The notes beneath the pieces were generated by a model. It was not told the origin of the DNA. It was given only the letters and a program-made list of their open reading frames with translations, and did no database searches. The translations under genes were made by a program, and so were the position numbers. This document shows, in pieces, positions 18,444 to 25,891 of a stretch of DNA of 64,000 bases. The stretch's first letter is position 1, and each line of letters starts with the position of its first letter. Origin of the DNA: Pseudoclavibacter sp. 13-3 (lineage in GTDB: Bacteria > Actinomycetota > Actinomycetes > Actinomycetales > Microbacteriaceae); NCBI RefSeq assembly GCF_021168475.1, contig NZ_JAJOZT010000003.1, positions 248,001 to 312,000 of the forward strand, given 5' to 3'.

Positions 18444-19129
18444 GCGAACGCCCGCTCGTATTCGTCGACGACCTCGGCAGGGTCTCCCACGCGGATGATG
18501 CGGCCGGCCTCGAAACGGATCGCCAGGTCGCAGCGGCGCGCGAGAGCGAGGTCGTGCGTGGCGATGACCACGGGCCCGGGCAGCTCGTCGACGAGGAGAT
18601 GGCTGATGCGTCGGGCGTTGCCCAGATCGAGCATGGTGGTCGGCTCGTCGGCGAGCACCAAATCGGGTTCGCGGATGAGCACGGCGGCGATCGCGAGGGT
18701 CTGCTTCTGCCCGCCCGACAGACTGTGCGCCGGCACGTCGGCGCGGTCGAGCAGCCCGTAGCGGTCGAGCCAGGCGTCGACCCGCGCCCGCACCTCGTCA
18801 CGCGGCAGCTTCAGCCCGCGCAGCGAGAACGCCAGGTCTTCGCGCACGGTGGGCATCACGATCTGTGTGTCGGGGTTGGTGAACACGAAGCCCACCCGGC
18901 GGCGCAGGGCCTTCGCCTCGCCCATCGGGTCGAGGCCGAGCACGCGCACTTCGCCCGCGCTGGGGCGCATCAGCCCGTCGAGCACGCGCAGCAGCGTCGA
19001 CTTGCCCGAGCCATTGGCTCCGATCACCGCAAGCCGTCGCACGGCGACGTCGAGGCTCACCTCGTCGATGATGCGCGTGCCGCCGGCGTCGACGCACAGC
19101 GCGTCGAGCCGAATCTCGGCGGCACGCAT
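18440..19129 (-). CDS. bioM: Energy-coupling factor ABC ATPase (BioM-like)
   Basis: 229 aa ATPase that powers the biotin ECF transporter. Walker A is VIGANGSGKSTLLRVL; the Q-loop region reads FTNPDTQIVMPTV as in ECF ATPases; the signature is LSGGQKQTLAIA; Walker B is LVLADEPT with DLGNA, and the switch His is in VIATHD. It lies between bioY (30 bp upstream) and ecfT (4-bp overlap). Only one ATPase gene is present, as in other BioMNY systems where it forms a homodimer. Confidence 0.94.
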   Translation of the reverse strand: MRAAEIRLDALCVDAGGTRIIDEVSLDVAVRRLAVIGANGSGKSTLLRVLDGLMRPSAGEVRVLGLDPMGEAKALRRRVGFVFTNPDTQIVMPTVREDLAFSLRGLKLPRDEVRARVDAWLDRYGLLDRADVPAHSLSGGQKQTLAIAAVLIREPDLVLADEPTTMLDLGNARRISHLLVDELPGPVVIATHDLALARRCDLAIRFEAGRIIRVGDPAEVVDEYERAFA

Positions 19130-19159
19130 CAGATCACCTCAGAGGTCATGGTTCCGAGC

Positions 19160-19807
19160 CTACTTGCCGGCCAGTTGCATGCGCGCCGGAAAGGCCTGAG
19201 GATACGCCTTCCAGAGCCCCGTGGTGATCAGCGTGGCCAGCACGGCCTTGATCGCGTCGCCGGGAAGAAAGGCGAACGACGAGACGAGGGCCTGCGACAG
19301 CGGCAGGCCGGCGACCGTCGCAGTCACCGGGATGCCGAACAGGTAAACCACGACGATGCCGCCGACGACGGCTCCGATCAGCGTGCGCCACCAGACGATG
19401 CGGCCGCCGGCATGGGCGATCGCACCGGCGACGAAGGCGCCGGCGATCCAGCCGAAGAGGTAGCCGGCCGAGGGGCCCACGAACACGGCAGGGCCGCCGC
19501 GCCCGCCGCTGAGCAGCGGCAGGCCGATCAGCACGAGCAGCAGCAGCACGACCACGGCGAGTGCGCCGCGTCGACCGCCCAGCACCGTGCCGGCGAGCAT
19601 CACCCCGAGGGTCTGGGCCGTGATCGGCACCAGGCCCGGCACCGGGATGGGGCCCATCAGCCCGAGGGCGGCGATGAGAGCCGCGAAGACTGCGATGCGG
19701 GCGATGTCGCGGTTGCCGAAGCCTCGGCGCGTCGTCGTGGGCGTCTTCGCCGGCGCGTCGCTGAGGGTCGACGGGGTGCGTTTCGGCTGGGTGGGCGATG
19801 TGGGCAT
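19160..19807 (-). CDS. bioY: Biotin transporter S component BioY
   Basis: 215 aa integral membrane protein that binds biotin. The start is ATG 19807, with AAGGAG about 9 nt upstream; the open frame runs further but its extra residues are unrelated. After a Thr/Pro-rich cytoplasmic head come six helices, with the BioY core GPIPVPGLVPITAQTLGVML, VFVGPSAGYLFGWIAGAFVAG and LPLSQALVSSFAFLPGDAIK. It leads the bioY-ecfA-ecfT operon and is preceded by tandem BioQ operators, so it should be induced when biotin is scarce. Confidence 0.95.
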   Translation of the reverse strand: MPTSPTQPKRTPSTLSDAPAKTPTTTRRGFGNRDIARIAVFAALIAALGLMGPIPVPGLVPITAQTLGVMLAGTVLGGRRGALAVVVLLLLVLIGLPLLSGGRGGPAVFVGPSAGYLFGWIAGAFVAGAIAHAGGRIVWWRTLIGAVVGGIVVVYLFGIPVTATVAGLPLSQALVSSFAFLPGDAIKAVLATLITTGLWKAYPQAFPARMQLAGK

Positions 19808-19879
19808 CGTGTCTGCTCCTTCACTGAAAACGACCCCGCCGAGTTCTGCAGAGTCGGTCGTCGCACAGCGGGCGACCGA

Positions 19880-19920
19880 TGAACACATTACCTGAACGCT
19901 GTTCACCTGAACGCTGTTCG
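19880..19920. promoter_or_regulatory. Tandem BioQ operators in the bioY-bioQ divergent promoter
   Basis: Two near-identical 13-bp palindromes, TGAAC-GCT-GTTCA at 19893-19905 and TGAAC-GCT-GTTCG at 19908-19920, plus a weaker copy TGAAC-ACA-TTACC at 19880-19892. The known BioQ motif in Corynebacterium is TGAAC-N3-GTTAC. TAATGT on the minus strand (19885-19890) is a good -10 for bioY, and the sites cover the -35 region of bioQ, so one repressor would shut both promoters. Confidence 0.85.
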
Positions 19921-19936
19921 GTTGTCACGACGCCGG

Positions 19937-19942
19937 TACACT
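19937..19942 (+). promoter_or_regulatory. -10 box of leaderless bioQ promoter
   Basis: TACACT, 6 nt, then GTG at 19949. Its -35 region falls on the BioQ operator at 19908-19920, which implies autorepression. Confidence 0.6.
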
Positions 19943-19948
19943 CGTTTT

Positions 19949-20683
19949 GTGGATGTCGACAACAGGCGCACAGTCGCCGAGCAGCGGGAGCGCCGTGGTG
20001 CACGCCACAGCCGTGACGACGTCATCGCCGCAGCGGTGCAGCTGCTCGATCGCAGCGGCCTGCCCGATCTGACCATGCGTCGGCTGGCGACCGCCCTGGG
20101 CGTGCAGCCCAGCGCCCTCTACTGGCACTTCGAGAACAAGCAGAGCCTGCTGGCCGCCGTCAGCGACTGGATCACGCGAGACCGACCAGAGCGCGATCAG
20201 CTGCGCAGAGCATTCGTGCAGGCTCGAGCCGGGTGGACGAGCGCTCTGCGCGCCGAGGCGCTCTGGCTGCGCTGCACGCTGCTCGAGCACCGAGACGGCG
20301 CCGAGGTCGTCGCGAGCACGGTGGCGCTGGGGCTCGGCCATGGCATCCCCATGCGCCACCTCGAGACGAGCGTTCGCGACGGCGGCTTCGACGACGAGAC
20401 CGCCCGGGCCAGTGCCGCGGCCCTGCTGCACTTCGTGCTCGGGTCGACTCAGCACGAACAGCAGCGCGACCAGGCCGGCGAACTGGGGCTCGACGTGCCC
20501 GCGGCGCCGCGCGTCGAGCACCGCATCGGCGACGGCGCCTTCGCCGCAGCCGACCTGGACGCGTTCGGCGCGATGGTGGTCGACAGCGTGCCCGGCGACT
20601 TCGCCTTCGGCGTCGACCTGCTCGTCGACGGCCTTGCGGCGCGCGGCCGTGCTGCAGAGCGAGAGCCGGGGCGCGCCCGATGA
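19949..20683 (+). CDS. bioQ: TetR-family biotin repressor BioQ
   Basis: 244 aa. The TetR helix-turn-helix is clear: RDDVIAAAVQLLDRSGLPDL, TMRRLATALGVQPSALYWHF and ENKQSLLAAVSDWI. The C-terminal part resembles TetR_C proteins. It stands divergent from bioY with tandem palindromes matching the BioQ box between them, which identifies it better than the protein sequence alone. GTG 19949 is preferred over TTG 19922 because of the leaderless -10 box and because 19922 lies next to the operator. Its stop overlaps the ATG of the VanZ-RDD gene (ATGA). Confidence 0.88.
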   Translation: MDVDNRRTVAEQRERRGARHSRDDVIAAAVQLLDRSGLPDLTMRRLATALGVQPSALYWHFENKQSLLAAVSDWITRDRPERDQLRRAFVQARAGWTSALRAEALWLRCTLLEHRDGAEVVASTVALGLGHGIPMRHLETSVRDGGFDDETARASAAALLHFVLGSTQHEQQRDQAGELGLDVPAAPRVEHRIGDGAFAAADLDAFGAMVVDSVPGDFAFGVDLLVDGLAARGRAAEREPGRAR

Positions 20684-21870
20684 GCTCCGTGCTGCAGCCG
20701 GGCCTCGCCATGCTCGCCGTCGTGCTCGGCACGCTGGTCGCGCTGGCGCTCTTCGTTCCGTTCGTCATCGTGAGCTATCGCCGTCGCGGCAGCGCCGACG
20801 GCTGGTGGGTCGGCGGGTGGCTGATCACGGCAGTGTATCTGGCCGCCCTGGTCTGCTACACCCTGCTGCCGCTGCCGTCGAGCGGGCAGTACGTCTGTCG
20901 CGGGGTGCAGCTGAGCCTCGGGCACGATCTGCGCCACCTGCTGGCGGCCTCGCCGTCGGTCGGCGGGCTGCTGCGCAGCATGGTCGTCTGGCAGCTCGCG
21001 CTGAACGTGGCGCTCTTCGTGCCGCTCGGCGTGCTGCTGCGCGTGCGCCACGGCGCCGGCGTCGTCGTCGCTGCCGTCGGCGGGCTCGGCGTCTCACTGC
21101 TCATCGAGCTCACCCAGCTCACCGGAGTCTGGGGGCTCTACCCGTGCGCCTATCGGGTCTTCGACGTCGACGACCTGACCACGAACACGCTGGGCGCGAT
21201 CATCGGGTCGCTGGCGGCCATCCCGTTCATCGGGCGCGGCGAGCGTGCAGACCGCACCAGGCCGACGCCGGTCACCGCGCTGCGCCGACTGACCGGCATG
21301 CTCTGCGACGCGACCCTGGTGTTTCTGGCTCCGCAGGGTCTGTCGCTGATGTTCTTCATGATCGTCGCCGGGCTGTGGCCGGGCAGCGGGCGCGCCGAGG
21401 CGCTTGTGGCCGACCCGCGCATGACCTGGCTGATCTGGTGCGTGCCGTTGGCCGTGCAGCTGGTGTTCGTGCTCTGGCGGGGGCGCACCTTCGGCGAGTG
21501 GGCGGTGCTGCTGCGCAGCCGACCGGCGGATGCGCGACCTGCGTGGCTCGCGCGCAGCCTGCGCTTCATGGTGGGCTCAGGCGGGTTCGGGCTGCTCGCC
21601 ATGCTCGACGCGGCTTCGGTCTCGGGCACCATCAGCGGCGCACCCGGCGCGAGCGCCGACGGATGGCGGGCGTGGCTGCTGCCGGCGGCCTGGCTGTTCG
21701 CGATCGTGAACCTGATCGGCGTCTGGGCGACGCGTGACCGCCGTGGATTCGCCGCTGCGGTGGCCGGGCTGCGCATCGAAGACCAGCGCGCGCCGGCTGC
21801 GGGCGAGCGCGTCTCACCCCAGGCGGGCGCAGCATCCGCAGCTCGAGAACACACTGAGGAGACACGATGA
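20680..21870 (+). CDS. VanZ-like and RDD-like two-domain membrane protein
   Basis: 396 aa from ATG 20680, overlapping the bioQ stop by 4 bp. The N-terminal half is VanZ-like: NVALFVPLGVLLR, LLIELTQLTGVWGLYPCAYR, VFDVDDLTTNTLGAIIG. The C-terminal half has further membrane helices starting with RRLTGMLCDATLVFLAP and WRGRTFGEWAVLLR, and looks like an RDD domain. VanZ proteins have been linked to glycopeptide tolerance and envelope lipid exposure, but a role here is unknown. It overlaps rsmI by 4 bp, so bioQ, this gene and rsmI form one transcription unit. Confidence 0.8.
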   Translation: MSSVLQPGLAMLAVVLGTLVALALFVPFVIVSYRRRGSADGWWVGGWLITAVYLAALVCYTLLPLPSSGQYVCRGVQLSLGHDLRHLLAASPSVGGLLRSMVVWQLALNVALFVPLGVLLRVRHGAGVVVAAVGGLGVSLLIELTQLTGVWGLYPCAYRVFDVDDLTTNTLGAIIGSLAAIPFIGRGERADRTRPTPVTALRRLTGMLCDATLVFLAPQGLSLMFFMIVAGLWPGSGRAEALVADPRMTWLIWCVPLAVQLVFVLWRGRTFGEWAVLLRSRPADARPAWLARSLRFMVGSGGFGLLAMLDAASVSGTISGAPGASADGWRAWLLPAAWLFAIVNLIGVWATRDRRGFAAAVAGLRIEDQRAPAAGERVSPQAGAASAAREHTEETR

Positions 21871-22691
21871 TCATTCTGGCCGGAACCCCCATCGGCAACG
21901 CCGGCGACGCCTCGCCTCGTCTCATCGAGCTGCTCGAGAACGCCGAGATCGTCGCGGCCGAAGACACCCGCAACACGCTGCACCTCTTCGACGTGCTGGA
22001 CATCGCGAACCGCCCGCGCATGATCAGCATGCACGAGTACAACGAGCGCGAGCGCATCGACGAGCTGCTCGACCTCGCCCGAGAGCACGACGTGGTGGTC
22101 GTGACCGATGCCGGCATGCCGACGATCAGCGATCCCGGCTTTCAGCTGGGCGCCGCGGCCCGCGAGGCCGGTGTCACCGTGACCTCGGTGCCCGGGCCGA
22201 CGGCGGTGCTGACGGCGCTCGCCGTCTCGGGGCTGCCCACCGACCGGTTCAGCTTCGAGGGGTTCGTGCCCCGCCGACCGGGCGAGCGCACGCGACTGTG
22301 GCGGGCGCTCGCCGACGAGCAGCGCACCATGATCTTCTACGAGTCGCCGCACCGCGTCGCTGAGGCGCTGCAGAGCATGATCGAGGTGTTCGGCGCCGAT
22401 CGCGCGGCGAGCGTCAGCCGCGAGCTGACCAAGCGCTTCGAGCACACCGAGCGCGGCTCGCTGGGGCATCTGGCCGAGTGGGCGGCCGAGGGCGTGCGCG
22501 GCGAGGTCGTCATCGTGATCGCCGGTGCGCCGGCTCGCGTCGAGTCGCCCGATGACCATGTGGATGCCGTGCTCGTTCTGGTCGCCGCCGGGCGACGGCT
22601 GAAAGAGGCGTCGGCCGAGGTCGCCGAACGCACCGGAGTGAGCCGCAAGGCCCTCTACGATCTCGCGCTGCAGCGGCGCGCCGAGCGCTGA
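21867..22691 (+). CDS. rsmI: 16S rRNA (cytidine1402-2'-O)-methyltransferase
   Basis: 274 aa SAM-dependent enzyme that 2'-O-methylates C1402 in the decoding centre of 16S rRNA. The family opening MIILAGTPIGNAGDASPRL is present, then VAAEDTRNT, VVVVTDAGMPTISDPGF (SAM site), VPGPTAVLTALAVSGLPTD and FYESPHRV. Its start overlaps the preceding gene by 4 bp (ATGA). Full length and intact. Confidence 0.95.
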   Translation: MIILAGTPIGNAGDASPRLIELLENAEIVAAEDTRNTLHLFDVLDIANRPRMISMHEYNERERIDELLDLAREHDVVVVTDAGMPTISDPGFQLGAAAREAGVTVTSVPGPTAVLTALAVSGLPTDRFSFEGFVPRRPGERTRLWRALADEQRTMIFYESPHRVAEALQSMIEVFGADRAASVSRELTKRFEHTERGSLGHLAEWAAEGVRGEVVIVIAGAPARVESPDDHVDAVLVLVAAGRRLKEASAEVAERTGVSRKALYDLALQRRAER

Positions 22692-22718
22692 CGCCGGCTG
22701 AGCCGACGGGCTTGGGAG

Positions 22719-22756
22719 CTCTGCACAGCCTGAGCTGTGCACAGGCTTATCCACAG
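22719..22756 (+). promoter_or_regulatory. Two-part element CTCTGCACAG...TTATCCACAG upstream of the WXG100 cluster
   Basis: CTCTGCACAG at 22719-22728 and TTATCCACAG at 22747-22756. The same two words at nearly the same distance (28 versus 29 bp) occur upstream of the DUF222-HNH gene at 62533-62571. TTATCCACA is also the DnaA-box consensus, but here it stands alone. Role unknown. Confidence 0.5.
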
Positions 22757-22853
22757 ACGTGCCGACGTTATCGTCTGTGAGCTGCGAACCTCATAATGTG
22801 CTGATCACGAACGACGCCACTCGGCGTCGGCGCTGATCATCAGGAGGGTCATC

Positions 22854-23153
22854 ATGGCGGGTTCGAGCATCTCGGTCTCATACGACGAACTGCAGGGCGC
22901 GGCAGCGCGGCTGGAGTCACAGAAGCAGACGATCATCGGCGAGCTCGACCGGGCACGGTCGCAGATCGCCGAGCTGGTCGGCGGCGGGTTCGTCACCCAG
23001 CATGCGTCAGGCAAGTTCAACACGGCGACCGAGCAGTTCGTGACCGGCTCGCAGCGTGCGATGGAAGGTCTCGCCGATCTCGGTCAGTATCTGCGGCAGA
23101 CGGCGTCGGCGCTGCAGCAGGTCGACCAAGAACTCGCATCGCGCATCGGCTGA
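22854..23153 (+). CDS. WXG100-like small helical protein (ESX/type VII family)
   Basis: 99 aa, the size of WXG100 secretion substrates. Two amphipathic helices flank a central turn: ISVSYDELQGAAARLESQK, then ELVGGGFVTQHASGKFNTA, then a long helix ending QQVDQELASRIG. The usual W-x-G of the turn is replaced by GGFVT. A strong ribosome site AGGAGG lies 8 nt upstream. It leads a cluster with a second small helical protein, a large hydrolase and a lipoprotein. No EccC-type ATPase is in the window, so the secretion machine must be elsewhere. Confidence 0.85.
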   Translation: MAGSSISVSYDELQGAAARLESQKQTIIGELDRARSQIAELVGGGFVTQHASGKFNTATEQFVTGSQRAMEGLADLGQYLRQTASALQQVDQELASRIG

Positions 23154-23206
23154 GCGACACTGATGAGTTTCGGCGGGCACGGCGAATCGAACAGGCAGGA
23201 ACGAGC

Positions 23207-23518
23207 ATGTCGACGACACTCGAACTGAGTCACAAAGTGCTGCACGATGTCGCCAGTGCGCTGAGCACTGCGCAGGGGGCAGATGCGCTGGCAAGCCTGG
23301 GCCGGGTGCAGACGGCAGACGGGCTCGACTACGGCGACGCCGGTGTGCAGGCGGTCATGTCACGAGTCGGCTGCGCCCTCGCCGCGGCGGCTCGGGTGCT
23401 CGTCGAGGGGTGCGAGCTCGGTGCCGCCGCCGCTCGAGCCATCTCGACCTCGGTCACCGCAGCCGACGAGCAGCTCGGTCTCGAAGCCGAAGAGCTGCGC
23501 GCCAGAGCTGGTCAGTGA
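23207..23518 (+). CDS. Small Ala-rich helical protein in the WXG100 cluster
   Basis: 103 aa, nearly all helical and Ala-rich, beginning MSTTLELSHKVLHDVASALS and ending EELRARAGQ. No WXG motif is seen, but its size, helical make-up and position suggest a partner or chaperone of the WXG100-like protein or of the hydrolase behind it. It starts 53 bp after the first gene, and its TGA stop overlaps the next ATG by one base, so translation is coupled. Not assigned to a named family. Confidence 0.7.
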   Translation: MSTTLELSHKVLHDVASALSTAQGADALASLGRVQTADGLDYGDAGVQAVMSRVGCALAAAARVLVEGCELGAAAARAISTSVTAADEQLGLEAEELRARAGQ

Positions 23519-25290
23519 TGGCGAGCGTCGAGAGTGTGCTCACCGGTGACCATCCCGGGCGAGGCGACTTCGAATCGATCCATGGGCTGGGAACCCATCT
23601 CGGCCGGCAGACCGACGGCGTGCTGCAGGTGCATGCCGCGATCGTCCAGTCGCGCTCAGCACTCGCCGAGCAGCAGGCGGTCGCCTGCGGTCGAGCCGAG
23701 CTGCTGTTAGACCGACCGCAGCAGTTGGCTGTATCGCTCGGTGAGACGGCACAGCAGAGTTCCTCACAGCTGCACTGGTACGCCGGTGAGGTCTCTGAAC
23801 TCGATCTGCAGGCCGAGCGCGTGCGCACTGATGCAGCCGATCGGCTGCGTCAGATCGCGAGGTGCCGTCAGCAGCTGATCGCGAGCGGCGGGTTCACCCA
23901 GATGGTGACGACCGGCTGGCGGGCTCCATCTGCGGCAGGCATCGACCGACTGGCACAGGCCGGCGTCCAGATCGCCGACGCCGAGCTGCAGCGCCGGGCC
24001 GGTCAGGCGGCCGAAGCAGAGCGAGTGCTGAGTCGCTGGCGGGCTCTGGAGGGCGAGGTCGAGGGCCTGATCGTCGCGTGGCAGCGGCTGCAGAGCCGAC
24101 GCAGCGAGGTGAACACCGAGATGTGCGCCCGGTCGAACGGGCTGTCGCTGCCTGCGCAGTGCTCGGGCAGCGGCTATGACGGTGCGCTGGTCGCGATGCG
24201 CGGTCTGCACGGTTGGGCGGCTGACCCGGCATCGGCACAGGCCTATCTGCGCCAGGTGCAGCATGACCCGGCCGCCGTCAGTGCGTTCTGGGCGCACCTC
24301 GACGAGAGCGCTCGTGCGGCACTCATCGACGGTGCGTCGTGGCTCGTCGGCGGTCTGGGCGGCGTGCCATTCGTCGACCGGATCGCGGCCAATCGCCGCA
24401 GCGCCGAAGATGTGCTGCACGGCGCTGAGGAATCTCACCGGCAGTGGGAGCAGCGCTGTCCACAGGGCGAGGCGACCAACGGCGACTGTGCGATGATGCT
24501 GCCCCGCGCTCGCGAGCAGCTCGACTACTTTCGCGGCATCGTCTCTGGTGAACGGCAGCTGGTCGTCTTCGACCCGCGCAACGACCGTCTCGTCGAGGTC
24601 GTCGGCGACATCAGCCGGCCGGCGACGCATGTCATGACCTACCTGCCCGGTACCGGGGCCGACCTGCACGGCTTCTACCGCAACGAGACCCAAGAAGTCG
24701 CGAACTATCTCGTCCGCGATCTGAACGAGACGTCAGGTGTCAACGCTGTGGCGTTCGTCTACAAAGACGGGCCATGGGCGAGCTGGGCGGGGGAGCGCGC
24801 GAACACGAACGAGCGCTTTCTCTCTGGCCTCGGCAGCAGGGTGGCAGAATTCGAACACCAGGTTCGTGCTCAACCGCACCTCGCAGACGCCCAACGGGTG
24901 GGCATCGGCCACAGCGCGGGGCACACGATACAGCTGTCAGCCGAGGCGAATGGCGCTCAGCGCGACACCGTGTTGGGCATCGGCGGCGCCTATGCGCCCC
25001 AATCGTGGGATCCGGCCGCCGGAACCTCCTACTTCAGCTACAACTACGAGGGCGATGCCATTCGGCTCATCGACCGAGTCAGCGACACGAGCGAGAACGT
25101 GTCGCCGAGCGGAGCGAGGCTGCCGTATCAGACGGCCAGCGCCTCGGACTTCTTCGCACACCGGTTCTTTCCCGAGGTTGCAGGCGACTCGGCGTTCGAC
25201 CAGCACAGTCGCATTGCCAAGGGGCCGGAAGAGAATGAGAGGCCGCTGAGCGCGATGAGCGATGACATCCTCGGAATGGAGCATCCATGA
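23518..25290 (+). CDS. Large alpha/beta-hydrolase (DUF1023-like) with WXG/LXG-like N-terminal domain
   Basis: 590 aa from ATG 23518. Residues 1 to about 230 form long helices (for example LAEQQAVACGRAELLLDRPQ) like the N-terminal domains that route proteins to type VII secretion. From about 330 the protein is hydrolase-like: RQLVVFDPRNDRLVEVVGDI, MTYLPGTGADLHGFY and the nucleophile elbow GHSAG (464-468, Ser466). DSAFDQHSRI near the end may supply the catalytic His. This matches DUF1023 hydrolases found beside WXG100 genes. It could be a secreted toxin or envelope hydrolase. The lipoprotein downstream overlaps by 4 bp and is a candidate immunity partner. Confidence 0.78.
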   Translation: MASVESVLTGDHPGRGDFESIHGLGTHLGRQTDGVLQVHAAIVQSRSALAEQQAVACGRAELLLDRPQQLAVSLGETAQQSSSQLHWYAGEVSELDLQAERVRTDAADRLRQIARCRQQLIASGGFTQMVTTGWRAPSAAGIDRLAQAGVQIADAELQRRAGQAAEAERVLSRWRALEGEVEGLIVAWQRLQSRRSEVNTEMCARSNGLSLPAQCSGSGYDGALVAMRGLHGWAADPASAQAYLRQVQHDPAAVSAFWAHLDESARAALIDGASWLVGGLGGVPFVDRIAANRRSAEDVLHGAEESHRQWEQRCPQGEATNGDCAMMLPRAREQLDYFRGIVSGERQLVVFDPRNDRLVEVVGDISRPATHVMTYLPGTGADLHGFYRNETQEVANYLVRDLNETSGVNAVAFVYKDGPWASWAGERANTNERFLSGLGSRVAEFEHQVRAQPHLADAQRVGIGHSAGHTIQLSAEANGAQRDTVLGIGGAYAPQSWDPAAGTSYFSYNYEGDAIRLIDRVSDTSENVSPSGARLPYQTASASDFFAHRFFPEVAGDSAFDQHSRIAKGPEENERPLSAMSDDILGMEHP

Positions 25291-25856
25291 AATGGCCGTC
25301 AAGACCGGAGAGCCACAGCAATAGCACACACCAGCGAGCGGTGCCACCGAGTCGACTCCTTGCCATGCTCGTCATGATCGTGGCGACCAGTTTGCTGCTC
25401 AGCGCCTGCGTCCCGCCAAAGAAGCGCGCCGTCGAAGCCTTTCCGAATCTCGACACGGCGAAGACCAGCATGTTCGATCATCGCAATGAGATTCTCGCGC
25501 TGCTGCCGGCAGACTCGATCGTCGAGCACTACGGCTCGCCAGATCGCAAGCGGACGGTCTTCAAATGCAATGACGAAGAGACCCTCTTCCGCTGGCCGAG
25601 CACGAGTAGTACGACGGTCACCTCAGAGACGGATCTGTGGGCGCACGCGCATCAGGTCGAACAGGAATGGGGCTCACGTCCCGAATGGTCGCTGGAATGG
25701 GACGAGACGGCAGCCGGCACGACGAATCTCTTCATGAAGCATGAGAACGGCATGTCGCTCAACATGTTCATTCACAATGACACACACCTGCTGCGCATCG
25801 CCGGATTCACCGCCTGCTTCCCGATTCCGAACTACAACCGACTCTCGGAATACTGA
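25287..25856 (+). CDS. Putative lipoprotein, candidate immunity or partner of the hydrolase
   Basis: 189 aa. A long charged n-region is followed by a hydrophobic stretch and the lipobox LLSAC (Cys41), predicting anchoring to the outer face of the membrane. The mature part (about 145 aa) contains two conserved-looking cysteines but no recognised domain. The start overlaps the hydrolase stop by 4 bp. A surface lipoprotein immediately behind a likely secreted effector fits an immunity protein, but this is inference from position only. Confidence 0.72.
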   Translation: MKWPSRPESHSNSTHQRAVPPSRLLAMLVMIVATSLLLSACVPPKKRAVEAFPNLDTAKTSMFDHRNEILALLPADSIVEHYGSPDRKRTVFKCNDEETLFRWPSTSSTTVTSETDLWAHAHQVEQEWGSRPEWSLEWDETAAGTTNLFMKHENGMSLNMFIHNDTHLLRIAGFTACFPIPNYNRLSEY

Positions 25857-25891
25857 GCCCACCGATGAAGCCCAGCGGTTCGACGTCCGGC

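Noticed and set aside
22747-22755. Replication origin at the DnaA-box consensus TTATCCACA
   Set aside because: A single box, no AT-rich unwinding element and no dnaA or dnaN nearby.
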